A DNA stretch of 64,000 bases, taken from Pontibacter ruber. Its GTDB lineage: Bacteria > Bacteroidota > Bacteroidia > Cytophagales > Hymenobacteraceae. The notes under the pieces are model-generated. The model made no database searches and was not told where the DNA came from. It saw only the letters and a list, made by a program, of their open reading frames with translations. This document shows, one piece after another, positions 26,776-34,007 of this stretch; positions within the stretch are counted from its first letter, which is position 1; the number at the start of each line of letters is the position of its first letter. A program made the position numbers and the translations under genes. Location of the stretch: contig NZ_JALPRR010000001.1 in assembly GCF_023630205.1 (NCBI RefSeq), positions 1,462,231 to 1,526,230 on the forward strand, given 5' to 3'.

Positions 26776-27510
26776 ATGAAATTAACTTTAAGAACTTTGA
26801 TGATTGTATCATTAGGATTCCTCCTAAATCAAAGCTGTTATAGTCAGTCAGAGTGTAATCGAATGGTAGTAGATTATTCGCTGAAAAAGAAATTAATAAA
26901 AGAAATCTGTATTCCAGCTGATAAAGTTATTGGTTATGTTATAAATGATGTCGATCTGAATATGGATGGAAGGAAAGACGTTATAGTCAGATATCATAAA
27001 ATGCCTTTAGCTGATGGTGATATTATTACGCATGACATTTATATTAAAATAGATGATTCCAATTATAAGCTTATCAAGAGTTTAGATAATTTAAAGTCAC
27101 CTGTTTTAAAAAGCTATGATCCGGATTATGTAAAGACAAACCCGTTGACTCAGGACATTAGCAGCAGGTTTCCTAGAAATGTTGAAGTTGAATTCAAGGA
27201 CAATCTGATCACTATCAGTCACTTTTTATATGATGTATATGGGAAGACATACAGCTTTGAATACAGAAAAAGCGCTAATGACTGGGTCTTATCTAAAGAA
27301 GAATATTGGATAGGAGATCTAGCGCCTAATTATATCGCTTTAATGGGAGTCTCTGAAAAGCTGCGTGGTAAAGTAGTTCTGGAAGAAAAAAAGCAGGTAA
27401 AGCCAGTTAAAATTGCTGATTTTAGCCTGGAAGAATCGAAGAAGAAGGCTGAGGAGGAGGGTGAGTATTTGATGGAAAATTACGACATATTTAACTGGAA
27501 GGTGGAATAA
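26776..27510 (+). CDS. AT-rich secreted protein with VCBS-like calcium-loop motif
   Basis: This 244-residue protein has an N-terminal signal (hydrophobic residues ~8-18, ending SCYSQ; a lipid-modified Cys21 is possible). NDVDLNMDGRKDVIVRY (~57-73) fits the DxNxDGxxD calcium-binding loop of FG-GAP/VCBS repeats, but only one copy is present. The rest is unrecognised. The C-terminus is Glu/Lys-rich. Composition is far more AT-rich than neighbouring genes, and a 29 nt imperfect direct repeat flanks it, so acquisition as a unit is likely. Confidence 0.55.
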   Translation: MKLTLRTLMIVSLGFLLNQSCYSQSECNRMVVDYSLKKKLIKEICIPADKVIGYVINDVDLNMDGRKDVIVRYHKMPLADGDIITHDIYIKIDDSNYKLIKSLDNLKSPVLKSYDPDYVKTNPLTQDISSRFPRNVEVEFKDNLITISHFLYDVYGKTYSFEYRKSANDWVLSKEEYWIGDLAPNYIALMGVSEKLRGKVVLEEKKQVKPVKIADFSLEESKKKAEEEGEYLMENYDIFNWKVE

Positions 27511-27611
27511 TTTTTTCTGCCGTTTTTGGTGTTGTTACTAATGTTAAAAGCGCTAGAGCCTTTGTAAGTGAAAAGGGATATTATGAGAAAATTGTTTTCG
27601 GCGGCCGCTGA

Positions 27612-27641
27612 TGTATGGATTGTTGGCGAGAAAATCAACAA
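27612..27641 (+). repeat. Right direct repeat flanking the AT-rich gene
   Basis: GTATGGATTGTTGGCGAGAA continues AATCAACAA. It matches the left copy near 26653-26681 at about 24 of 29 positions, and forms its own ATTGTTG/CAACAAT hairpin. Confidence 0.6.
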
Positions 27642-27651
27642 TGGCGGAGGT

Positions 27652-28650
27652 TTATCTTATGAGATCAGCCGCTTCAGAAAACTCCTCCAGTACATCGTCA
27701 CTCATATACTTGAGTCTTTTTTCTTTAGCCAGTTCTTCAACCGAGTTATAGGAAATGAAAGTACAGCTTTGTCCTAAGATATATCTGAAAGCCGGTCTGG
27801 ACAACTCTTGCATAACCTTCCCTTTTCTTTCAACTGGCGCAACAATATGTGCCTTGATATTAAGGTTAGGTTGCAGTGCCATCAGGTCAGCCATGCGAAG
27901 TATACCAGAGTAAATAGAAGTAGTATGCTCTATTTCAAAAGCGCGTACAATAGTTCTGCCCTTTATCCACAGCACATCAATGTTCTCGATAGTTTTAAGA
28001 GTATCAATGTTATAGTTCAGAGGCAGGTCGTTTAACACAAAGTTCTGCTTTGACTGCCATATCTCCAGTACCCGGCTTCTGTCGTTTTTCGGAAGCCAGA
28101 TGTTGTATCCCATCTGGTTACCAATTTCTGCGAGCATTGCCTGAATTTTAATAGAATCACGTGTTAACGGAGCGTCTTCAGCAATATCTGTGTCTTGTTC
28201 AGGTACCTGTATCGGGCTTGTAGGAGTACTGCCTACTTTTGTATCTGCTTGAAACGGTATGAAATGATTGATTTTATTGATCTTGAATTCCCTGTCTAGC
28301 AGGTCGCATGCCGCTTTATCTGTGATGGGCTTTGATGACTGCACATATTTTATGCTCCAGTATTTACCTCCTGGTTCTGATAAAACTGCAAGGTCGAATG
28401 GCTTACAGAACTCTACCTCTTTAGCTGTCAGAGCATGTGCGTATCTCTCTCCATCGGGCCAAGGTCTGGAATCTGTCGCTGCCTCTAACCTGAATCGTAC
28501 TCCACACAAAGTTTTCTTCCCTACTTTGACCGCTAAGTAAATCAGATCATTGGGCTGTGGGCCACGATGCGAGAAGCCAGCTATACTATGTTCTACACAG
28601 ATGTTATAGTTTTCAACAGAAGTTGAGCAATGAAGGATTCTTGTACTCAT
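27652..28650 (-). CDS. Candidate EVE-like/PD-(D/E)xK nuclease, solitary
   Basis: This 332-residue protein has two parts. Residues ~1-110 look like an EVE/PUA-type domain: NDLIYLAVKVGKKTLCGVRF followed by SRPWPDGERYAHAL, the W-x-DG-x-Y pattern of EVE-like folds that read modified bases. Residues ~165-310 form a nuclease-like domain: IQAMLAEIGNQMGYNIWLPKND, then IDVLW (Asp225) and FEIEHTTSIYSGILRMADL (Glu239, Glu241, His242), in the D...ExE order of some PD-(D/E)xK enzymes. The linker is Pro/Asp-rich. It has no modification-methylase neighbour. A modification-dependent restriction role is inference, and some such proteins may act on RNA. Confidence 0.55.
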   Translation of the reverse strand: MSTRILHCSTSVENYNICVEHSIAGFSHRGPQPNDLIYLAVKVGKKTLCGVRFRLEAATDSRPWPDGERYAHALTAKEVEFCKPFDLAVLSEPGGKYWSIKYVQSSKPITDKAACDLLDREFKINKINHFIPFQADTKVGSTPTSPIQVPEQDTDIAEDAPLTRDSIKIQAMLAEIGNQMGYNIWLPKNDRSRVLEIWQSKQNFVLNDLPLNYNIDTLKTIENIDVLWIKGRTIVRAFEIEHTTSIYSGILRMADLMALQPNLNIKAHIVAPVERKGKVMQELSRPAFRYILGQSCTFISYNSVEELAKEKRLKYMSDDVLEEFSEAADLIR

Positions 28651-28718
28651 TGTAGTGAAGCAAGAGGAAGATTTATATAGGATAAAGTTAATGTTTAATT
28701 ACACATCTTCCAACACTT

Positions 28719-29003
28719 CTATCTCCGCTGCTCAAATCCCTTAAACCCCTTTAGCTCTTCCTTTTCCTCTACCTCCACCTTATCAACCCGCGCGTGTCTT
28801 GGGCCTTCGTGCACCCATTGCTCCAGTTCTTTCAGAACGGCTTCTTCTCCTTCAGCTTCCAGGTATACCGTGCCGTCGTCTTCATTCTGCACAAAACCGG
28901 ACAGGCCAAGTTCCTGCGCTTTCTCCTGGGTGCTGGCCCTGAAAAATACGCCCTGCACTTTACCGTGCACTCGTATGGCAATGCGTTTCCTGTTGTTTTC
29001 CAT
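28719..29003 (-). CDS. acyP: Acylphosphatase
   Basis: This 94-residue alpha/beta-sandwich enzyme hydrolyses carboxyl-phosphate bonds. The signature HGKVQGVFFRASTQEKAQEL (residues ~13-32) contains the phosphate-cradle Arg, and the second motif is GFVQNEDDGTVYLEAEG (~36-52) with the catalytic-site Asn. Length is normal. A Glu/Lys-rich tail of ~12 residues extends the C-terminus. It is monocistronic and shares no clear operon. Confidence 0.93.
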   Translation of the reverse strand: MENNRKRIAIRVHGKVQGVFFRASTQEKAQELGLSGFVQNEDDGTVYLEAEGEEAVLKELEQWVHEGPRHARVDKVEVEEKEELKGFKGFEQRR

Positions 29004-29205
29004 CGTTCAAAAGTATAGATACGGTATCTCTGGGGAACGGACTGCACAGCAGCAGGTTTGGGCAAAGTATAGTTTAGCAGAACAGAACGTTTGCAGCTAC
29101 TACTGTTGTTATGAACTTGGGCCAACGCATGGCTGATTGTTAAATTTGATTTATCTTTAGTGCCCTTGTTGCCAACGTGCAACAGGAGGCTATGAAACGA
29201 GATAT

Positions 29206-30114
29206 ATGTCATTACTATTCACTGATTTTAAAAGCTGGGAAAAGCACTGCGCAGAAACCGGCGAACCCTTATACCAGCCTGTGCTGGAGTACGAAGTAGA
29301 GCAGAAAGGCCGAACCGAAGAGTTTATCTGGGAGAACTTGGCTAAAGCCTACGAGGTGATGAAAGATGCTGTGCATACCGGCCTGACGGAAGACATGCGC
29401 TCCCGCTCGGGTATGGTGGACAACAGCGCCAAGAAGGTAGCAAAGTCGCCGGTAACGGTGCTGTCGCCGGAGTTTCAGATGCTGGTGTCGCGTGCCTTGG
29501 GAGCTAAAGAGGTAAACTCGTGCATGGGCCGCGTAGTAGCGGCGCCTACGGCGGGTGCTTCCGGCATTTTGCCCGGCACGCTAACTACGCTGCAGGACCT
29601 GCACCATCTCGACGATAGAAGAATTCTGGAAGGTTTGCTGGTTGCGGCAGGCATTGCCCTGATCATTGAGCAGAACGCATCGCTGGCCGGCGCGGTGGGC
29701 GGTTGCCAGGCCGAAACAGGTAGCGCTGCTGCGATGGCGGCCGGTGCTATTGTGTACTGCCTTGGCGGAAGCGTGGAGCAGGTGTTTGCAGCCGTTGCCA
29801 TTACCATCCAGTGTATGCTCGGCCTGGTGTGCGACCCGGTGGCAGGCCTGGTAGAGGTGCCCTGCATCGTTCGTAACGCCAGTGCGGCAGCCATTGCCTA
29901 CTCTTCCTCGCAGCTTGCCATTGCAGGCGTTAACCCGGTTATACCGGTAGACCAGTGCGTGGCTGCCCTCGGCGAGGTTGGCGAAAGTATGGAGCGCAAG
30001 TATAAAGAGACTGCCGAAGGCGGTCTTGCCAATACACCCAAAGCCCGCGAGATTGAAAATTTCGTGCTGGTGCAGGACGTGGAGATCCTGCCGGATGAAG
30101 ACGAATTGAGTTAA
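29206..30114 (+). CDS. sdaAA: Iron-sulfur-dependent L-serine dehydratase, alpha subunit
   Basis: This 302-residue subunit of the [4Fe-4S] L-serine ammonia-lyase converts serine to pyruvate and ammonia. It is recognised by MGRVVAAPTAGASGILPGTL (~106-125) and the cysteine-bearing CMLGLVCDPVAGLVEVPCIV (~203-222), whose Cys residues are candidate cluster ligands, followed by RNASAAAIA. Only the alpha domain is encoded, and no beta subunit gene is nearby, so it must be supplied from another locus or be fused elsewhere. A TATCTTTA element at 29152-29159 may be part of its promoter. Confidence 0.9.
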   Translation: MSLLFTDFKSWEKHCAETGEPLYQPVLEYEVEQKGRTEEFIWENLAKAYEVMKDAVHTGLTEDMRSRSGMVDNSAKKVAKSPVTVLSPEFQMLVSRALGAKEVNSCMGRVVAAPTAGASGILPGTLTTLQDLHHLDDRRILEGLLVAAGIALIIEQNASLAGAVGGCQAETGSAAAMAAGAIVYCLGGSVEQVFAAVAITIQCMLGLVCDPVAGLVEVPCIVRNASAAAIAYSSSQLAIAGVNPVIPVDQCVAALGEVGESMERKYKETAEGGLANTPKAREIENFVLVQDVEILPDEDELS

Positions 30115-30310
30115 AGAGGTAGAGAGTTACAAAAGCTTTCTCCTTTTATTTAAGCCAGCGGACACTATAATGTTGAGGCTGTTGTTGTAAGTATAATACC
30201 TGTTTTTATTGGGTGCCTGCGAGTTGTAGAATTCTTGCAGGCACTTTGCTTTTACACATTTTCTGAAGGGGAACTGTTGCGGCATGTTATGTTAAGATAC
30301 TGAATAGTCG

Positions 30311-30318
30311 TAACTTGC
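30311..30318 (+). promoter_or_regulatory. TAnnTTG(C) promoter element of the aminotransferase gene
   Basis: TAACTTGC stands 24 bp before the chosen ATG. It overlaps an in-frame TTG codon at 30315 that would otherwise lengthen the protein, so that start is unlikely. Confidence 0.5.
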
Positions 30319-30341
30319 AGCAAACTCAAACTCAAAATAGC

Positions 30342-31601
30342 ATGACCGTTTCTAAAATGGCGCAAACCCTCATCGGCTCTGAAATTATCAAGCTAGGCGG
30401 AGAGGTAAACGCTATGATCGCACGTGGTGAGCAGATCTGTAATCTTACCATCGGTGATTTCGACCCTACCATATACCCGATTCCGGAAGAACTCCGCGAA
30501 GAAATAACCAAAGCATACGCCGAAGGACATACCAATTACCCGCCTGCTAACGGTGTAGCCGTGCTGCGCAAAGCCGTAGCCGCTTTCACAAAAGAGCGAC
30601 TGGGGCTTTCATATCCTGAAAACGACATCCTGGTTGCTGGCGGCTCACGTCCGCTGATCTATGCAACCTACCTGGCTCTGGTTGATCCGGGCGATAAAGT
30701 AGTGTTCCCGACGCCCTCCTGGAACAACAACCATTACTGCCATCTGTCAGGTGCTACGCCTGTGATGGTGGAGACAAAGCCGGAAAATAACTTTATGCCG
30801 ACGGCTGCCGATGTGGCTCCGCACCTGAAAGGGGCTACCATGCTGGCGCTTTGCTCGCCGCTCAACCCAACCGGTACCATGTTCTCCCGCAAAGACCTGG
30901 AAGAGATATGCGACCTGGTGATAGCGGAAAACAAGAGCCGCGCTGAAGGTGAAAAGCCGCTCTACATGCTCTACGACCAGATCTACTGGATGCTTACCTT
31001 CGGTACAGAACACCGCCACTACGACCCGGTTAGCCTGCGCCCGGAGTTACGCGATTACGTGGTTTACATTGACGGTACCTCGAAGTGTTTTGCTGCAACA
31101 GGCGTGCGCGTAGGCTATGCATTTGGCCCGACCGTGGTGATGGACAAGATGAAGGCCATACTGGGCCACGTAGGTGCCTGGGCTCCGAAAGCCGAGCAAA
31201 TGGCTACTGCCGCGTACCTGAACCAGCCGGAGGCGGTAGATAGCTTTATGGCTGAATTCAAGGAGAAGGTGCAGCAGAGCCTTGATGTACTGTACAATGG
31301 TTTCAAGCAGTTAAAAGAAGAAGGTTTTACAGTAGACGCCATCGAGCCAATGGGGGCCATTTATCTTTCGGCACAAATGAACCTGGCCGGCAAAACCACA
31401 CCGGACGGTAAAGTGCTGCAAACAAGCCAGGATGTATCGTTTTACGTGCTGTCGGAGGCGAAGCTGGCGGTGGTGCCGTTCTCTGCCTTCGGCTCTGACC
31501 GTGGCCTTAACTGGTTCCGTTTGTCAGTAGGCGGTGCATCGCTGGAGGCTATTCAGGAGTCGCTGGGCAGACTGCGTGCCGCTTTGCAAAAGCTGAAGTA
31601 A
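30342..31601 (+). CDS. Class I/II pyridoxal-phosphate aminotransferase
   Basis: This 419-residue fold-type I aminotransferase is related to aspartate/aromatic aminotransferases. The PLP lysine is in DGTSKCFAATGVRVGYAFG (~residue 248). Other landmarks are LTIGDFDP near the N-terminus, NYPPANGVAVLRKAVA (~66-81), ALCSPLNPTGTMFS (~168-181, Asn stacking on PLP) and the C-terminal WFRLSVGGAS with the substrate carboxylate Arg. Substrate specificity is not determined. The ATG at 30342 is preferred over a TTG at 30315. Confidence 0.85.
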   Translation: MTVSKMAQTLIGSEIIKLGGEVNAMIARGEQICNLTIGDFDPTIYPIPEELREEITKAYAEGHTNYPPANGVAVLRKAVAAFTKERLGLSYPENDILVAGGSRPLIYATYLALVDPGDKVVFPTPSWNNNHYCHLSGATPVMVETKPENNFMPTAADVAPHLKGATMLALCSPLNPTGTMFSRKDLEEICDLVIAENKSRAEGEKPLYMLYDQIYWMLTFGTEHRHYDPVSLRPELRDYVVYIDGTSKCFAATGVRVGYAFGPTVVMDKMKAILGHVGAWAPKAEQMATAAYLNQPEAVDSFMAEFKEKVQQSLDVLYNGFKQLKEEGFTVDAIEPMGAIYLSAQMNLAGKTTPDGKVLQTSQDVSFYVLSEAKLAVVPFSAFGSDRGLNWFRLSVGGASLEAIQESLGRLRAALQKLK

Positions 31602-31643
31602 GTAACAGAAGTATAGCAAAAGGAGCAGCTAGCTAACATATAT

Positions 31644-31678
31644 AAAGTCCCCTTCCCTGAAAAGAGAGAGGGGACTTT
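31644..31678 (+). terminator. Terminator after the aminotransferase gene
   Basis: AAAGTCCCCT (31644-31653) pairs perfectly with AGGGGACTTT (31669-31678) over a 15 nt loop. Confidence 0.8.
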
Positions 31679-31720
31679 ATGTTTATGATTTCTGCTGTAT
31701 CTAGATAAGGTAAAGTATAA

Positions 31721-31964
31721 ACTCACCCCTGCGCCCCTCCTGGGAGGGGAATCTCTGCCTTTAGCAATCGTTAAGCTTATACTTTCATAGTCGGTGTTGT
31801 CCAACCACCCCTTGCCCCTCAGAGCTACGCTCGCTAGTTTCGAACTCGCGTTCTCACTAGTCTAAGGCGGGGAACTCTGTAGTAGCTATACTTGAGGTAT
31901 AAGTTTCATAGCGCCAGTATTGACCTCACCCTAACCTTCTCCTAAAAACAGGAGAGGGAACTCT
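31721..31964. repeat. Mosaic of short repeats (left half of repeat island 2)
   Basis: This is non-coding. Three degenerate units of the form CACCCCTG.CCCCTC...GAGGGGAATCTCTG are followed by TATACTT-type tracts and TTTCATAG (31721-31792, 31805-31912, 31926-31960). They are the same building blocks as at 22241-22308. One unit carries an insertion with GAGCTACGCTCGCTAGTTTC. Confidence 0.65.
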
Positions 31965-32264
31965 GTTCCTATTGCAAAGTAGCTTACGAAGCCGTGTCAT
32001 TTCCAGTCCTTGGGTTGAGCGCCTTGTGCATGTTGCGGTGCTGAGCGACAGCGAAGCAGCCTGCAGGCGCAGCCGATGGCAGCTTCAGGCACACAGCGCG
32101 ATGCCCGAGGACGAGGCCCCGCGGCCGTGAGCGCACCAAAGTATAAAATGAAACTATAGGCAAGTATAACTGAGGAACACAGGTGGCTACAAAGCAAAGG
32201 CTTGCTAGCGCAAAGTATAAACTTCAGCTACAGTATAAGATTTCTCATTGCATTCGAAATGACA
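31965..32264. repeat. ~300 bp structured dispersed repeat, copy 2
   Basis: This is the partner of 22352-22656. The core stem GCGC (32019-32022) + TGTGCATG (32025-32032) pairs with CAGGCACA (32086-32093) + GCGC (32096-32099), 7 of 8 bp intact. Relative to copy 1, four base pairs changed on both sides at once. The inner hairpin and the right-hand GC-rich block are nearly unchanged. Confidence 0.85.
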
Positions 32265-32311
32265 TAAAACAGAAAAACCGCTAAGTATACTTAGCGGTTT
32301 TTCTGTTTTAT
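32264..32311 (-). terminator. 48 bp perfect palindrome, terminator of the Lrp/AsnC gene
   Basis: Bases 32264-32311 form a perfect inverted repeat with no spacer. Each arm contains AACAGAAAAACCGCTAAGTA, and the centre is AAGTATACTT. The TAA stop of the regulator gene (32308-32310) is inside the right arm. On either strand the stem ends in a T-rich run, so it can act as a bidirectional terminator. Confidence 0.8.
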
Positions 32312-32775
32312 ACTTCTATACTTATCTGCCTCGAAATACTCTCTTCCAGCGAGATGAACGTTTCGGTGCGCTGCACGCCGTCTATGACCTGTATCTTCTC
32401 GTTCAGCACTTCCCGCAGGTGTTTGGTGTCGCGGCAGATAATCTTTACAAACATACTGTAAGAGCCGGTGGTATAGTGTAGTTCCACAATTTCCGGTATC
32501 TCACGCATCTTGGTTACGGCATCTTTATATTCAGAACCTTTCTCCAGGAACACCCCGATAAAGGCACATACATCGTAACCAATGGCCGACGGACTCACCA
32601 GCAGCTGCGCTCCCTGCACGATGCCCATCTCATTTAGTTTTTTCAACCGCACATGTATCGTTCCTCCTGAAACGCCAAGCTCCTTTGCAATATCGGTGTA
32701 GGCACGGTTCACATTCTGCATCAACAGGCTCAGAATCTGCCGGTCCAGTTTATCAATTTCGTAATTCATGGGCAT
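32308..32775 (-). CDS. Lrp/AsnC-family transcriptional regulator
   Basis: This 155-residue regulator has an N-terminal winged helix-turn-helix (residues ~5-55, YEIDKLDRQILSLLMQNVNR...IAKELGVSGGTIHVRLKKL). The C-terminal RAM ligand-binding domain (~70-145) carries TTGSYSMFVKIICRDTKHL, and the loop GSYSM matches the effector-binding GxxD-type site. It diverges from the asparagine synthetase gene over a 153 bp AT-rich intergenic region, the arrangement of E. coli asnC-asnA. Control of that gene and of itself, with asparagine as effector, is inferred from position only. Confidence 0.88.
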   Translation of the reverse strand: MPMNYEIDKLDRQILSLLMQNVNRAYTDIAKELGVSGGTIHVRLKKLNEMGIVQGAQLLVSPSAIGYDVCAFIGVFLEKGSEYKDAVTKMREIPEIVELHYTTGSYSMFVKIICRDTKHLREVLNEKIQVIDGVQRTETFISLEESISRQISIEV

Positions 32776-32884
32776 TAATAAAGTATATTTTTATCAATAT
32801 TATAATCTATAAGGGTAATGTGTTTGTAATTTTCAACAAATTTAAATATATGTTAAATATTTTTCAAAGAAAGGTATTGTATTT

Positions 32885-32892
32885 TAATTTTG
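32885..32892 (+). promoter_or_regulatory. TAnnTTTG promoter element of the asparagine synthetase gene
   Basis: TAATTTTG lies 36 bp before the ATG, with TTTTC 19 bp upstream as a weak -33 element. The surrounding 153 bp are AT-rich and hold the regulatory sites for both divergent genes. Confidence 0.55.
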
Positions 32893-32928
32893 TGATGTAT
32901 CAAATCATTCATTATTAAAGATTTATAA

Positions 32929-33882
32929 ATGGAAACACAAACAGTTGCAGCGCCGACGGTGCTGGATGCAACCCTCGATCATCTGCGCCGCGCCTCCCTG
33001 GCCAAGGTCCTGAAGGTGCAGCAGGGGGTTGTACGTGCTACACATGAGTTCATGTTCCAAAAAGGTCTCACGCAGCTCATGCCGCTCATGCTCTCACCCA
33101 TTACCGACCCGTTGAACCACGGTGTGGTAGATGCCACCATCGGCTATGCAGAACAGCGCTGGAGCCTGACCAAATCGATGATCTTTCACAAGCAGCTGGC
33201 ACTGGTAAACCCGGAACTGGAAGGCATTTACATTGTGTCGCCGAACGTGCGGTTGGAGTTTGCCGACCGCGCGGGTACCGGCAGGCATTTGTTCGAGTTC
33301 ACGCAGGTAGATTTCGAGTTTAAGGGCAAGGACCGCTTCTATGTGATGGAGTTTATGGAGGAGCTGGTAAACTTTATTTTTGCGCGGCTAAACAAAGAGC
33401 TGCCGGAAGTACTGCTGGAACTACGGGGCGAACTGCTGCCACAGTACGAGAAGTGGCCGGTATACCGTACCGAAAAGCTGGAGGCTGCCTATGGGCCGGA
33501 GTATGAAAAGCTAAAATCAGAGGAGGCAACGGAGCCGTTCTGGTTGCTGAACCACAAACGCGAATTTTACGACAAAGAAGACCCGGTTAAGCATGGCACT
33601 TACCTGAACTACGACGTGATCTGGCCGGAAGGCTTTGGTGAAGGATTATCCGGCGGAGAGCGCGAACACGAGTATAAGCAGATCCTGAAGCGAATGGACG
33701 AGGTTGGCACCAGCCAGGAAACCTTCCGCCATTACCTGGAAGTGGCCAAAAGTGGTTTGTTGCCGAGAACAGCCGGGGCAGGTTTTGGCGTAGAGCGCAT
33801 GACCCGCTTTATCTGCCGCCTGAAAGATGTGGACGAAGCCACGGTCTTCTCCCGTAAACCATTTGCATCAACCATCTTTTAA
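32929..33882 (+). CDS. aaRS-like (archaeal-type) asparagine synthetase A
   Basis: This 317-residue protein has only the class II aminoacyl-tRNA synthetase catalytic core, without an anticodon-binding domain. Motif 2 is RLEFADRAGTGRHLFEFTQV (~108-127), and motif 3 is GAGFGVERMTRFICRLKDVD (~285-304). This matches the AspRS/AsnRS paralogues shown in archaea to make asparagine from aspartate and ammonia with ATP. It is not the E. coli AsnA sequence type. The divergent Lrp/AsnC neighbour supports a role in asparagine synthesis. An alternative is a tRNA-independent aaRS paralogue of other function. Confidence 0.75.
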   Translation: METQTVAAPTVLDATLDHLRRASLAKVLKVQQGVVRATHEFMFQKGLTQLMPLMLSPITDPLNHGVVDATIGYAEQRWSLTKSMIFHKQLALVNPELEGIYIVSPNVRLEFADRAGTGRHLFEFTQVDFEFKGKDRFYVMEFMEELVNFIFARLNKELPEVLLELRGELLPQYEKWPVYRTEKLEAAYGPEYEKLKSEEATEPFWLLNHKREFYDKEDPVKHGTYLNYDVIWPEGFGEGLSGGEREHEYKQILKRMDEVGTSQETFRHYLEVAKSGLLPRTAGAGFGVERMTRFICRLKDVDEATVFSRKPFASTIF

Positions 33883-33953
33883 AGTATAAACTTATGGATG
33901 ACGACGGCAATAATAACTGCTGGCAAAGTATAACCGGCAACAAAGTATAAAAG

Positions 33954-33981
33954 GCCTGCAAACTTAATTGCAGGCATTTTT
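33954..33981 (+). terminator. Terminator downstream of the asparagine synthetase gene
   Basis: GCCTGCAA (33954-33961) pairs with TTGCAGGC (33968-33975) over a 6 nt loop and is followed by ATTTTT. Confidence 0.88.
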
Positions 33982-34007
33982 CATGTGGAACATGTTCGTT
34001 TATACTT

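Noticed and set aside
27568..27777. 69-codon plus-strand frame before the nuclease gene
   Set aside because: It overlaps the 3' end of the nuclease gene on the opposite strand and consists partly of the direct repeat.
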